From an uncultured Bacteroidales bacterium (GTDB taxonomy: Bacteria; Bacteroidota; Bacteroidia; Bacteroidales; Paludibacteraceae), in contig CAIWCC010000233.1 in the NCBI GenBank assembly GCA_903911085.1, forward strand, positions 1 to 37,948: a DNA stretch of 37,948 nucleotides. The letters are read 5' to 3'. Below the pieces are notes generated by a model, which was not told the DNA's origin, did not search any database, and was given only the letters and a program-made list of their open reading frames with translations. Below are positions 22,491 through 31,373 of this stretch, piece after piece. Positions within the stretch are counted from its first letter, which is position 1. Every line of letters begins with the position of its first letter. A program made the translations under genes and the position numbers.

Positions 22491-23279
22491 TCAATTCTGT
22501 TTTAATTGATTGTTACGCTCTCGGTAAATTCTTATAAGCTTCGCTAATTCTCTTTTATTTGTATTTAAAAATCTCAAATCAATATCAGCTTTCCCGTTTG
22601 GATAATTGTATGTAAGATGATGTGAACTTACTTTTGGTTTTAACTTCCAAATAATCTTTTCATCATTTATTTCTTCCCACCTGTAATAAAGGCATCGAAA
22701 ACCTTTTGAATACGCAATACCAAATTTATCTAATACAAGAGTATAATCTTGGAAAAAAAGTGAACTGATAAGAACAAAAATACTAATTGAAACAACAGCA
22801 AATATAATTAAAAACAATAGTGAAAAATCATCATATATTACAAATATTACTACTAATATGGTAACCGTTGTAAAAACTGAAATAATAGCCTCAATAGCTC
22901 TAATTATTAATGCTTTAGCAGAAATACTCCGATGAATTCTAGTTCTATTGGGAATACTTAATTCTTCCGTATATATTTCTAAGACTTTCCTTTTTTTAAT
23001 TAACTTTTCAATAGATATTTCCCTGTTTTCAACGAGTTCTTTTTCAACAAAATCAACAAATTCAGGATTAAAATCTTCAGAATGAATAAAGATATTTTCA
23101 AGTTCTTCAGTTGTTATACTGGGAATATATTCAACATAGGATTTAGCAGAAACTCCTCTTTTGTTTAACTCTTTTTCAGCCAACCCAATAAATATAGGTT
23201 GATAATTATTTGAGCTATTGAGTATCCCGATTAACTCTATATCATCTTTTTTATTTATTGTTTTCTCGAAATCGCTCAT
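22491..23279 (-). CDS. Uncharacterised membrane protein with PH-like tail
   Basis: The 262-residue protein has an acidic helical cytoplasmic N-part (1-125, with two similar helix pairs around LIGILNSSNNYQPIFIGLAE and ELENIFIHSEDFNPEFVDFV), two membrane helices (about 128-150 and 155-175), and a beta-rich tail (about 178-262) with YTLVLDKFGIAYSKGFRCLY and YRWEEI. The tail resembles bacterial PH domains attached to a membrane hairpin. No named family is recognised. Spacing to neighbours is 7 bases (kinase) and 23 bases (zinc-ribbon protein), so it is part of the operon. Confidence 0.6.
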   Translation of the reverse strand: MSDFEKTINKKDDIELIGILNSSNNYQPIFIGLAEKELNKRGVSAKSYVEYIPSITTEELENIFIHSEDFNPEFVDFVEKELVENREISIEKLIKKRKVLEIYTEELSIPNRTRIHRSISAKALIIRAIEAIISVFTTVTILVVIFVIYDDFSLLFLIIFAVVSISIFVLISSLFFQDYTLVLDKFGIAYSKGFRCLYYRWEEINDEKIIWKLKPKVSSHHLTYNYPNGKADIDLRFLNTNKRELAKLIRIYRERNNQLKQN

Positions 23280-23286
23280 TCGTAAT

Positions 23287-24780
23287 TTAATTTACCAATT
23301 GGACAATTATTAATCTACCACCTTCTTCAGTAGAAAGTAATATCTTTTTACCTTCAGTAAGTTCAACCGCTTCTCCAATTTCAATCTTTTTATCAACATC
23401 TTTGTCATACATTGTTGTTAATTTGCGATTAATCAGTATCCATTTCCCATTATGATAATGAAAATCGCCAACCGGAGTTTTTTGTTCTGCTGTTGTTTTT
23501 TCATTAGGATAAATAAAACGGTTTACATGCCATTGGTATAATAACTGTTTATCATAAACCATTAATCTGTAATTTTCGGGTTTAAAAACTCCCTTCCTAG
23601 GAGAATAATATAAGTTCAAAACAGGCAGTTTAGTGGTATATTGAGTTCCACAAAATGGACATTTAGGCCTCATTGTATTATCAAAAACAAACCATTTATG
23701 CCAGCATTTTGGATTTTGACAAGGTTGTAATAAATCAACCGTTTTCAACAATGCATCTTCCCACTCACCAGCAGTAGGTCGTTTTTCTGGGCTTTGAAGA
23801 CCATCAATAAATGCTCTATCAAATAGTACTTTTAAATACGGACCACATACAGTATATGGTATTTTCGTAGGGTCTCCTTGTGGCAAGGAGCTAGGATGCA
23901 GCTGATTAACTTTAACTCTATTACTACTATTGGTAGGGTGTTCAACGAAAAGAGATTTTATTCCCATTGAAAGGTCTTCGTCTTTCATTGGATCTAAATC
24001 ATGAACCTTACCACCTCTAATCGGATGACGATAAAGTAAGTACATATATATTAAAACAGCCAAAGCATGTCTGTCTGTTTGAATACTTGGCAGCTTCCTA
24101 TTGGAATCTGTAATTGGTAAATGTTTACTGGCAACAACTTCTGGTGCAATAAAATCAGGTGTACCCAGTACGTCTGGTGGATATTTGCCAGGCACCACCA
24201 AACCATCAATATCAATAATTGCAGCACTTCCTGTTGTTGGGTCAATTAATACATTTTTATATGATAAATCTGAATGAGCCAATCCTGCTGCGTGTAGGCG
24301 TTTTACTGCGCGACTAATTCGCAGACATATTTGAATGTATTTGAACCAATCACCCTTCTCTTCAGGTGCTAAAAATTTATTCATATTTTTAGCAGAAGCA
24401 TACCATTTACCTTGTTTCTCTGCCCCTTTAATTCCAAGGAAATCATTATTAATTGATCCAACCTTAAAAAAGAATTGTTTCTGATAAGTTGGACAAACTA
24501 TACCTAATTTTCCATTGTGTTGCACTATTTTTGTTGGCCAACAATATAAGTCCTTCCAATAATTTCCACCTTCCTGATTAAAAATACTTTTGCTATAGGT
24601 GTCAGTTATCTTTTGTAATCTATCCATAGCATTGGCATCTTGCTTATCCCTGAAAAAAGCTACAACATAACTTTTATCAGGACTGAAATAAACATCTTTC
24701 ATACCTCCTGAGCCAATCATTTCGTCAATGAATTCAACATCAGTGCCATCGGTTGCTTTTAGTTTTATTTTATTTGCCAT
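23287..24780 (-). CDS. TerY-associated Ser/Thr protein kinase with zinc ribbon and FHA-like tail
   Basis: The 497-residue protein has a kinase domain at about 15-350: glycine loop GSGGM (23-27), catalytic loop HSDLSYKN (169-176, Asp171), metal-binding IIDIDG (D190 in place of DFG) and APE (212-214). The usual beta-3 Lys is not seen in its place (VVAFFRDK, 39-46). A Cys4 zinc ribbon follows (CQNPKCWHKW and CPFCG, about 362-386), then a beta-rich end (about 400-497) with DFHYHNGKWILINRKLT, similar to a degenerate FHA domain. Kinase, PP2C phosphatase and TerY vWA protein make up the TerY-P triad of Ter systems. It is cytoplasmic, seven bases before the next gene. Confidence 0.9.
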   Translation of the reverse strand: MANKIKLKATDGTDVEFIDEMIGSGGMKDVYFSPDKSYVVAFFRDKQDANAMDRLQKITDTYSKSIFNQEGGNYWKDLYCWPTKIVQHNGKLGIVCPTYQKQFFFKVGSINNDFLGIKGAEKQGKWYASAKNMNKFLAPEEKGDWFKYIQICLRISRAVKRLHAAGLAHSDLSYKNVLIDPTTGSAAIIDIDGLVVPGKYPPDVLGTPDFIAPEVVASKHLPITDSNRKLPSIQTDRHALAVLIYMYLLYRHPIRGGKVHDLDPMKDEDLSMGIKSLFVEHPTNSSNRVKVNQLHPSSLPQGDPTKIPYTVCGPYLKVLFDRAFIDGLQSPEKRPTAGEWEDALLKTVDLLQPCQNPKCWHKWFVFDNTMRPKCPFCGTQYTTKLPVLNLYYSPRKGVFKPENYRLMVYDKQLLYQWHVNRFIYPNEKTTAEQKTPVGDFHYHNGKWILINRKLTTMYDKDVDKKIEIGEAVELTEGKKILLSTEEGGRLIIVQLVN

Positions 24781-24819
24781 ATTCTTCCTTTTAAATCTTA
24801 AATTGATTTCTTACAGAAA

Positions 24820-25668
24820 TTATTTTGTACTTATTATAATCTCAATACTTCCCAAAGAAATCTTACTTCCATTTCTTAGCTCAGTCGATTGATTGTTGAT
24901 TTTATTGTCAATTACAACTTTTGAATTGTTGATTTTAATAATCGCAGTTATTGGTGGGAATCCCTTTTCTTTTGGTAGATAAATATCAGCTTCAGAAGAT
25001 GAACCAAGTACTATTGGTTTTGCGCCTAATGAGATGGACGTTTTCTCATCTTTTCCCCAAACCACTGTCAACCATGCTTCACGAAAAAGCTCTTCAATAT
25101 ATGAAATCATCAACCCAATAAAGAAACCCACGATGGCGACTCCAAGCAATCTACTACCTGCTTCTGGTAAAAAATTGAACGAAAATCTAAATGCAGCTCC
25201 ACCAATTACGCCACCTAAAAAACCCGCTATCATAGCTGTTTTCTGAGGATAATTTGGGACGAACTTAGAAATGCCCCAACCTGTACCAAGCCCAAATATT
25301 CCCCAACAAAAAACCCTACTGATTATTTCTACTGATTCTGAAATATTTGCAGTATAAAAAAACACTATTTGAGCAATTCCGCCAGCAATACCTCCGGTTA
25401 AAACACCCCGAAAACCAGCACTAAGAATTGATTTTGAAAAAGCTGCCTTTTTCAAATAAAGGTTTTGAGTTGTCAACAATGCTATTGCTATTCCAAGACT
25501 AATTATGCCAGTCCAAATTGCAACATGAAGAATGGTTCCACCCAGTCCGCCAGATTCTGCTGTTAAAAACAATTCAGTACATCCAGAACCAACTAAAGCA
25601 CCTACAGCTCCTGCGAATCCAAATGTCAAAGTCTTTTTAGTTGTATATTTGAAAAGATTGATATCCAT
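24820..25668 (-). CDS. Membrane protein with C-terminal FHA domain
   Basis: The 282-residue protein has about six glycine-rich membrane helices (about 12-35, 45-65, 80-105, 115-135, 142-165 and 170-190). A cytoplasmic C-domain (about 210-282) shows the FHA pattern ISLGAKPIVLGSSSEADIYL (LGS-S), then INNSKVVIDNKINNQSTELR and GSKISLGSIEI. FHA domains bind phosphothreonine, so this is the likely membrane reader of the kinase/phosphatase pair encoded on both sides. A conserved His of the standard FHA core (SxxH) is not seen. It starts 40 bases before the kinase gene and after a 73-base gap to the upstream gene. Confidence 0.85.
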   Translation of the reverse strand: MDINLFKYTTKKTLTFGFAGAVGALVGSGCTELFLTAESGGLGGTILHVAIWTGIISLGIAIALLTTQNLYLKKAAFSKSILSAGFRGVLTGGIAGGIAQIVFFYTANISESVEIISRVFCWGIFGLGTGWGISKFVPNYPQKTAMIAGFLGGVIGGAAFRFSFNFLPEAGSRLLGVAIVGFFIGLMISYIEELFREAWLTVVWGKDEKTSISLGAKPIVLGSSSEADIYLPKEKGFPPITAIIKINNSKVVIDNKINNQSTELRNGSKISLGSIEIIISTK

Positions 25669-25741
25669 ATTTAAGTTACCTTATTTTTTATTGTTTTTCC
25701 ATTGTTATGAAACTATTTGCATAATTATTTATTTAACTCTT

Positions 25742-26353
25742 CTAGCTTAGTAACCATATTAATAAGGCGTACAATAACACACCACATAATAATAACAACG
25801 ATAACCATTCGAATATGTGCATTACTTTGAGCAATAAGCCCATTACCTTCATAAAAAAGGAATTATCATATTGGATTTCGCAATTAACATTAAAAGTTTT
25901 TTTTATAATTTGAAGCAAATTGTCCGTTTCTTTAGGACTAACCTTTTCTGTTTTATTATCAACGAAATGAAATACAAAATAAGATACATACTGAGAATCT
26001 GTTAAATGTCTATTTCTCTTTTCAAAGATTTGCACAATTCGAATAATTTTATTCTCATTTAAATGACAATTCAATAGACGGTCTTTTGCAGGGTTGTAAT
26101 ACAGTAAAGAAAAATTTATGATAATAAATGCAATGACAAATAATGGATAAATAATTAAAAATATTGTAACTATATATACTTCAGAAACATCATTTTCTGT
26201 AATAAATTTGCTAAAATCACTCAATATATTAAACAGAATAAATAACCAAAGTATTGAAAGAACTGAAAGGACAAGTAACATAACATCAAGATCATTTTTG
26301 CATCTCCTTCTGTAATGTTTTACAAATTCTAAAAAAACATCTAACTCCAACAT
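25742..26353 (-). CDS. Uncharacterised membrane protein
   Basis: The 203-residue protein has two membrane helices in the first half (about 23-45 and 58-82, the second rich in Ile/Phe) and one at the C-terminus (about 178-202). The loop between (about 88-165) is charged. The N-terminal 20 residues are basic (KHYRRRCKNDLD). I recognise no family. It begins two bases after the phosphatase gene stop and sits between phosphatase and FHA protein genes, so it is probably a membrane partner of the phospho-signalling module. Confidence 0.6.
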   Translation of the reverse strand: MLELDVFLEFVKHYRRRCKNDLDVMLLVLSVLSILWLFILFNILSDFSKFITENDVSEVYIVTIFLIIYPLFVIAFIIINFSLLYYNPAKDRLLNCHLNENKIIRIVQIFEKRNRHLTDSQYVSYFVFHFVDNKTEKVSPKETDNLLQIIKKTFNVNCEIQYDNSFFMKVMGLLLKVMHIFEWLSLLLLCGVLLYALLIWLLS

Positions 26354-26355
26354 GT

Positions 26356-28266
26356 TTAAAACAATAAAGCAATTGTTCTATCATCGTGATTCCCTGGAGA
26401 CCAGAAGTCTAACCATTTAAGTAGTTGGTCAGCTGACTCTACGTTATCATCCGAAAAATCTACTTCATTGGATAAATCTTGCCAGAGTTCATCCCACTTC
26501 TCAATTCTTAATAAATTTGCATCTGTTTCAAATTTTGGATCAGTTATGCCATCCGACATTAAAATTAAAGCTGTAAAATCATCTACAATATCAAATCGAA
26601 GTCTGTGGTAAATCTCTGTATCAGTAATTATTTCTGGCATTGTAAGAAAACGTGTTTGTCCAGCAAACTCGCCACCATCAGACTCTCCTAATACTTTTAA
26701 AAATCGTGTATCTTTATTGTAAATGCCTATTCCACCATCACCAACCCAAAATGCTCCTACAAACCAACCAAAGGAGAATTTTTTACAAATCGAGAAAATA
26801 AGTGTAGTTGAAAAATCTTTTATAGGTTTACCTGCTGTTATTGCTTCATTTTCAATTGCTTTATAAGCTTTAAATATCGAAGTGCCAACAATTGTATAAA
26901 AGTAATCACCAAATTTTTTGCGATTTTCGTCAGATTTATCCTCACTAAAACCTTTTATTAACTTACAAAATTCTTCATTGTGTTCTGCAATTTGAGTTTT
27001 ACAAACATCTACTGCTACCTGAGTTGCTATTTGAGAACCTTTTCTTGAAGATTTTGCAGAGCCAGCTCCGTCAGCAACCGCTAGAATATACCAGTCATTA
27101 TCATTATCGAAGTATAATTGAAAGTCGTCATCCCTAGCTTTAGCTTCGTGAGCATGTGAACGTCCACGTTGACTTGCAGCTACCATATCTTTGCAAGAAT
27201 TACCATTTTTGGCTTCAACTTTGATAAATAGCTTATCTTCATCCAGTTTATAATACTCAACATCTGTAGGTGTTGGTAAATTTTTCCACAAAGATTTTGG
27301 GTCGGGATTTATCGTCAGATTTAATTCCCTGGCAAACTTAGGTTTTCCTTCTGACCAATCAGAACGTTTAATTTCAATTTTTATTTTATGGTCCCCAGAC
27401 AATATTGGAACTCCAGTTATTTCTTTTGATTCTTTATTATATGATAGTCCGATTGCATCAAGACCAACAAAATCAAAGTCTCTTAACTCAGCAATACCGA
27501 AAGAGCTAATATCAAAAGGGCAACTATATGGCTGGTTCATTTTGCCGTTAGTGAGTACAATTTGTTTTGTTTTTATCTGATTCTCAAATGTAAGATCTTT
27601 TTCTTTTTCAATTGTTGGCTTATTTATATCCGCAGTTACAATCTCCACTTTAGTTTCAGCAGGTAAATCTTTGTTTTGGGAATTAGATTTTAATTCTGTT
27701 GAATTCAAGACCATTTCTTGAACTTCTTTTACAAGCTTGTCAAAAGAATCTTTGGTTTTGTCAATAAATTGAGAAATGGCTTCTGGAAGAGTATTAGATT
27801 TCATATCATCTATTGATTTTTGTAATTCAGTTAAACTTCTTCCAATATCTTCTAACTGAGAGCTAATTACTGTTTTGGCATTTTCTGCATCTTCCTTTTT
27901 TACAAAATCGGTCTCGGCACTTTCTTTGGCTACAAATTCCTCAATCACCTCTTCTTTTGTAATTTTCAACTCATTCGACTTTTCTAATTCAGTTAATTCT
28001 TCCATAATTTTTTGAGTTTCAATAATGTTTTGATTTATTTGATCTTTTAAGTTTTCACTGATAGTTTTTAATTCTGATGATAGAGCGAAATTATCTTCTA
28101 CAAATTTTCTTTCAGCCAACTTTTCAATGTATATTTTAATTTCTGATATTTTATTAGTCAAATCTTCTAGTTCTTGTTTATTTGGTATTTTCTTGAATTT
28201 AAAATACAAAACAACTGATAAACAAATAATTGCAAAGAAATTGATTCCAACTAAAACTATAATCAT
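26356..28266 (-). CDS. Membrane-anchored PP2C phosphatase with coiled coil and Ig-like domain
   Basis: The 636-residue protein begins with one membrane helix (about 3-23), then a long charged coiled coil (about 28-205). A putative Ig-like (He_PIG) domain comes next (about 230-315; GLSYNKESKEITGVPILSGD is the typical signature). The PP2C domain fills about 345-636, with metal-binding VADGAGSAKSSRKG, DGGIGIY, LMSDGITD and DDRTIALLF. It would remove phosphates placed by the kinase at 23287-24780. The long coiled coil and the Ig-like insert are unusual for this family and suggest it works within a larger membrane assembly. It begins 17 bases after the TerY gene stop. Confidence 0.9.
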   Translation of the reverse strand: MIIVLVGINFFAIICLSVVLYFKFKKIPNKQELEDLTNKISEIKIYIEKLAERKFVEDNFALSSELKTISENLKDQINQNIIETQKIMEELTELEKSNELKITKEEVIEEFVAKESAETDFVKKEDAENAKTVISSQLEDIGRSLTELQKSIDDMKSNTLPEAISQFIDKTKDSFDKLVKEVQEMVLNSTELKSNSQNKDLPAETKVEIVTADINKPTIEKEKDLTFENQIKTKQIVLTNGKMNQPYSCPFDISSFGIAELRDFDFVGLDAIGLSYNKESKEITGVPILSGDHKIKIEIKRSDWSEGKPKFARELNLTINPDPKSLWKNLPTPTDVEYYKLDEDKLFIKVEAKNGNSCKDMVAASQRGRSHAHEAKARDDDFQLYFDNDNDWYILAVADGAGSAKSSRKGSQIATQVAVDVCKTQIAEHNEEFCKLIKGFSEDKSDENRKKFGDYFYTIVGTSIFKAYKAIENEAITAGKPIKDFSTTLIFSICKKFSFGWFVGAFWVGDGGIGIYNKDTRFLKVLGESDGGEFAGQTRFLTMPEIITDTEIYHRLRFDIVDDFTALILMSDGITDPKFETDANLLRIEKWDELWQDLSNEVDFSDDNVESADQLLKWLDFWSPGNHDDRTIALLF

Positions 28267-28283
28267 ATAATTGTTTTTAGTAA

Positions 28284-29333
28284 TTAACCTCTAGTTCTAT
28301 TTACATTTGCACTACCTTCGGATAAGCCAAAATGAGCTTCAGTTTCACACCAAGGACATTTTGTGGTTTCTTCATCCCCCGTACATAATACATTACCACA
28401 CTCACAGAAGCTAAACCCATATTGGTTACTACAACAAGGACATGCAGGAAACCCTGTTAATTCAGCAGTATTTATTTTTGTATTGCTTGAGCCGCCTTCG
28501 CATAAATTGTAATATGAGTTTTCAATCGGAAATGCTCCAACGAGTTTATAATCCAATGTAGTTGAAGATATTTCTTTAAATTCAGAAGGAGACAAACGTT
28601 TCTGATACTTTATCAAATATGATTTTTTTGTTGTTTGGCATTTACCTAAAATAACCGCAAAATTTTCATCAAGTGTTGGTCGGCTTGTTTTGTTCAAATC
28701 TATTTTCTCCAAAAAGCCATTTGTCAATGGAGCTAAATTAAGACCATCGTCGTTAGTTGCAGAAACACTTATACTAGTAGTTTTTATTGAAGCAGTTACC
28801 CATTTGAAGAATTTTTTGAATGATTCATTATCAGTTTTATTCAGTTGTAACACGTTGTCAGTAATACGACCTAAAACTTTTGTATCAGTATTGTCTCCAA
28901 TTGAAATTGCAACAAGATTTGACTTATTTCTATATTTTTGATTCCACTTATCGAATGGAATATCGACCTTATCAGTAGGTTTGCCATCTGTAAATAGGAA
29001 AATGATAGGTCTCCAATCGCCTTTCTCGTCCATGGTGGTTTTTTGTAATGAAATTTCCATGTCCTTCATTAAAAAATCAATTGCATTTCCCAAACCAGTA
29101 CCACCACCAATAGGTAGTTTAGGTGGGTAATAATTGTAAAGTTCTACAAAGTTTGAAATCTTTTCGGTTTTCCCTGCAAATACAATTATAGACACAAAAA
29201 CTGTTTCCAATGCATAAGGATCAGTTCGTAACTCTTTAATAATATTCGCAATACCTTCCTGTACCTGATCTATTGGATCACCAATCATTGATTCAGATAC
29301 ATCGATTAAAAAATAAACTGGTAGTCGTCTCAT
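28284..29333 (-). CDS. terY: TerY: vWA protein with C-terminal zinc ribbon
   Basis: The 349-residue protein opens MRRLPVYFLIDVSESMIGDP, with an intact MIDAS metal site (DVSES at 11-15), a Thr in GGGTGLGNAI and Asp in FLFTDGKPTD. The vWA domain covers about 1-200. The C-terminal part (about 290-340) is a double zinc ribbon (CPCC, CECGNVLC, CPWC) typical of TerY with the TerY-C domain. It is the sensor or scaffold of the TerY-P triad with the PP2C and kinase genes downstream. It begins two bases after the stop of the Band 7 gene. Gene name is by family analogy. Confidence 0.9.
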   Translation of the reverse strand: MRRLPVYFLIDVSESMIGDPIDQVQEGIANIIKELRTDPYALETVFVSIIVFAGKTEKISNFVELYNYYPPKLPIGGGTGLGNAIDFLMKDMEISLQKTTMDEKGDWRPIIFLFTDGKPTDKVDIPFDKWNQKYRNKSNLVAISIGDNTDTKVLGRITDNVLQLNKTDNESFKKFFKWVTASIKTTSISVSATNDDGLNLAPLTNGFLEKIDLNKTSRPTLDENFAVILGKCQTTKKSYLIKYQKRLSPSEFKEISSTTLDYKLVGAFPIENSYYNLCEGGSSNTKINTAELTGFPACPCCSNQYGFSFCECGNVLCTGDEETTKCPWCETEAHFGLSEGSANVNRTRG

Positions 29334-29335
29334 AA

Positions 29336-30139
29336 TTATTTAGTTATTTGTTGCAACAATGCTGGAGTTTGACCGTAAACAGGTAGCTTTCCATCCCACT
29401 TTTCAATAAACATTTGTTGTATAATTAATGGCGTAAGGGCAGATGCTTTTAAATCATTTACATATTTGTCTGCTTCGGCTGAAACTTTTTTTACTTTTGC
29501 ATCTGCTTCGGCTTGTCTCACTTTATTTTCTGCTTGCATTGCCTCTTGCACTGTTTTGTTTTTGGCATCTATTGCATCCTTCAATGATTGTGGTGGCTCC
29601 ATATTTGAAGTAAGTTGTTGAAATACAAAACCTTCTTTTAAAAGAACATTTGATAATTTAGTCTGAACTTCATTTTCAAAATTCTGACGATTACTCATTA
29701 AAGAATCTGATGGATAATTGTTTGCTATAATTCTGTAACAATCAAAAATGACATTTTTAATAAATCCGTCTTCTAATTCAGATAGGTTTTTACGATACTG
29801 TCTGAAAATTTGTGGAACTGATTTGCTTTGCACATAATAACTTAAAGTGGGATCAACAATAAATTCCGAACCATCTTTTGCATTAACTTTAAATGGCGTA
29901 TAATCCTTCACTTGCGTAAAAATTGGAAATTCATAAATTGAGGTGAGCATTGGCATATAAAATACCCAACCGGTAACTTCTGTAATGTCGTCAACACCCT
30001 TATTCTCTCCAATTAAATTTACTCTGATTCCGGTATGACCAGCATCAATACGCTCAACTGCTATTACCCAGCGAAATAATAACACGATAACAATAACAAT
30101 AGAGATTGCTACTAAAGAAAGTCTTAATTTGGTATTCAT
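29336..30139 (-). CDS. SPFH/Band 7 domain membrane protein
   Basis: The 267-residue protein has one N-terminal membrane helix (about 7-26) followed by the Band 7/prohibitin-type domain (about 28-190; VERIDAGHTGIRVNLIGENK, SIYEFPIFTQ and FVFQQLTSNMEPPQSLKDAI) and a short Ala/Lys/Glu-rich coiled coil (about 190-230). Such proteins form ring-shaped or raft-like assemblies in membranes. Its ATG overlaps the end of the upstream YggT-like gene by four bases. Flotillin-like scaffolds next to TerY/PP2C/FHA genes suggest a membrane platform for the signalling complex; that is inference. Confidence 0.88.
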   Translation of the reverse strand: MNTKLRLSLVAISIVIVIVLLFRWVIAVERIDAGHTGIRVNLIGENKGVDDITEVTGWVFYMPMLTSIYEFPIFTQVKDYTPFKVNAKDGSEFIVDPTLSYYVQSKSVPQIFRQYRKNLSELEDGFIKNVIFDCYRIIANNYPSDSLMSNRQNFENEVQTKLSNVLLKEGFVFQQLTSNMEPPQSLKDAIDAKNKTVQEAMQAENKVRQAEADAKVKKVSAEADKYVNDLKASALTPLIIQQMFIEKWDGKLPVYGQTPALLQQITK

Positions 30140-30465
30140 AATAATAAAAGTATTAATAAAATAATTAGTATAATAATTTGTGAAATATCAATAGAAACGT
30201 TTGTGCCAATAGCTACAGGCTTAATTATTTGTCCCATGAAATTAAAAACCTTATCAAAGAAAATCTCAATAATTGAATAAGCCTTTTTTAAATTAGGGGT
30301 TAGACTGTTCTTAACTGGTTTCACTTTAGTATATAAAAACAAACCCAATACTACCAAAGCCAATATGAATCTGAATATTAAGCCAATTTTGATTTCGCCT
30401 GAAAAGACAAAAAGAATCAATGAGCCTAAAACAAATGTAAGAAGAAAATAATCTGTTTTTTTCAT
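30136..30465 (-). CDS. YggT-like small membrane protein
   Basis: The 109-residue protein has three hydrophobic segments (about 7-25, 28-47 and 90-109) and a middle amphipathic stretch. The end KPVAIGTNVSIDISQIIILI resembles the conserved tail of YggT proteins (P...IDxSP-I) with its final membrane helix. The next gene encodes a shorter relative. It overlaps the Band 7 gene by four bases. YggT proteins have been linked to osmotic tolerance and membrane organisation; the role here is unknown. Confidence 0.65.
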   Translation of the reverse strand: MKKTDYFLLTFVLGSLILFVFSGEIKIGLIFRFILALVVLGLFLYTKVKPVKNSLTPNLKKAYSIIEIFFDKVFNFMGQIIKPVAIGTNVSIDISQIIILIILLILLLL

Positions 30466-30477
30466 TAGTGTATAAGT

Positions 30478-30732
30478 TTATATTTTTGCATTTATTAGTA
30501 ACATTATTATAAGTAAAATAATTTGTGACATATCAACAGCTATTCCAGTACCTACCTGAGTTGGTTGTATAAACCTTTTTAGAAAGTTGAGTATGGGATT
30601 GAATATTCTTTCAAATAAAAGGAAAGATTTTAAATAGTTACCTGTTAATTTGTCTTTGTAAGGAGTTAGTTTTGAGAAAAGGAAAAGCCCTACAATTAAG
30701 ATATTTATTAGAAGAATTAAAATAGTTTTCAT
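30478..30732 (-). CDS. YggT-like small membrane protein, short paralogue
   Basis: The 84-residue protein has an N-terminal helix (1-20), an amphipathic segment with LFERIFNPILNFLKRFIQPT (about 43-62) and a final helix after TGIAVDMSQIILLIIMLLIN. It aligns with the second half of the protein encoded 12 bases downstream and with the YggT tail. It is probably a tandem duplicate. A gap of about 60 bases separates it from the vWA gene upstream. Confidence 0.65.
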   Translation of the reverse strand: MKTILILLINILIVGLFLFSKLTPYKDKLTGNYLKSFLLFERIFNPILNFLKRFIQPTQVGTGIAVDMSQIILLIIMLLINAKI

Positions 30733-30791
30733 GTTTTTTACTTGAAATTTTTATAGTTGATAATTTAGTTGAATCTTAGATATCCTAACAA

Positions 30792-31367
30792 TCATAATTG
30801 GTCGAGACTAATATAACTGTGACTAAAGAAATCAGTATTAAACAACTGAGAAACGATATCATTAGATATTTGAAAAACGAAAATACTTTCTTCATTTGTA
30901 TTTTCAAGGTCATTCAGTTTGTTCTTAACAAATGATATGATACAATTTTTTTTTAAATTGAATGGATTGTAAGAAGACATCGTTTCTATTCCTAAATTAT
31001 AAGTTGGTAATGAATTATTTGTAAAGAAAATAATTGTCGGCTTCCAATCTCCTTTTTGCTCTGCCGTAGTTCTAACAACTTCTTTTCCAATTTGCATTTT
31101 TAATTCATACAAACATTCACTTATATTTGCGGTGTCTGTTTTAGATATAATCAATTTAGGAATTTCAACATCATATAATTCATTCAGTGGAAAATGAATT
31201 ACTGTTTTTTCATCAAAACTAAGTATGCTTAAGAAAACAGTCTCAAGACAAAAAGGGTCGCTTCTTAACAAGCCAAACAGTTTTTGAATTGAGTCATTCA
31301 CCAAATGAATTACATCACTCATTTGTGTTGAAGTTTCAACAATTATATACAAAGGTAATCTTCTCAT
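30792..31367 (-). CDS. vWA protein with degraded metal site (TerY paralogue 3)
   Basis: The 191-residue protein is a vWA domain with the TerY opening MRRLPLYIIVETSTQMSDVI. The MIDAS motif DxSxS is ETSTQ (11-15), the third-motif Asp is replaced (FFTNNS instead of TDG), and the Thr loop is changed, so metal-dependent ligand binding is unlikely. It conserves AEQKGDWKPTIIFF (the GDWKP strand of all four vWA paralogues here). No zinc ribbon is attached. It starts six bases after its neighbour. It may be a structural partner of the active paralogues rather than a pseudogene, as the frame is intact. Confidence 0.82.
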   Translation of the reverse strand: MRRLPLYIIVETSTQMSDVIHLVNDSIQKLFGLLRSDPFCLETVFLSILSFDEKTVIHFPLNELYDVEIPKLIISKTDTANISECLYELKMQIGKEVVRTTAEQKGDWKPTIIFFTNNSLPTYNLGIETMSSYNPFNLKKNCIISFVKNKLNDLENTNEESIFVFQISNDIVSQLFNTDFFSHSYISLDQL

Positions 31368-31373
31368 ATTAAT

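Noticed and set aside
30136-30732. Two small membrane genes as random hydrophobic frames
   Set aside because: They share a conserved tail with each other and with YggT, have tight spacing and overlap the Band 7 gene, so I kept them as genes.
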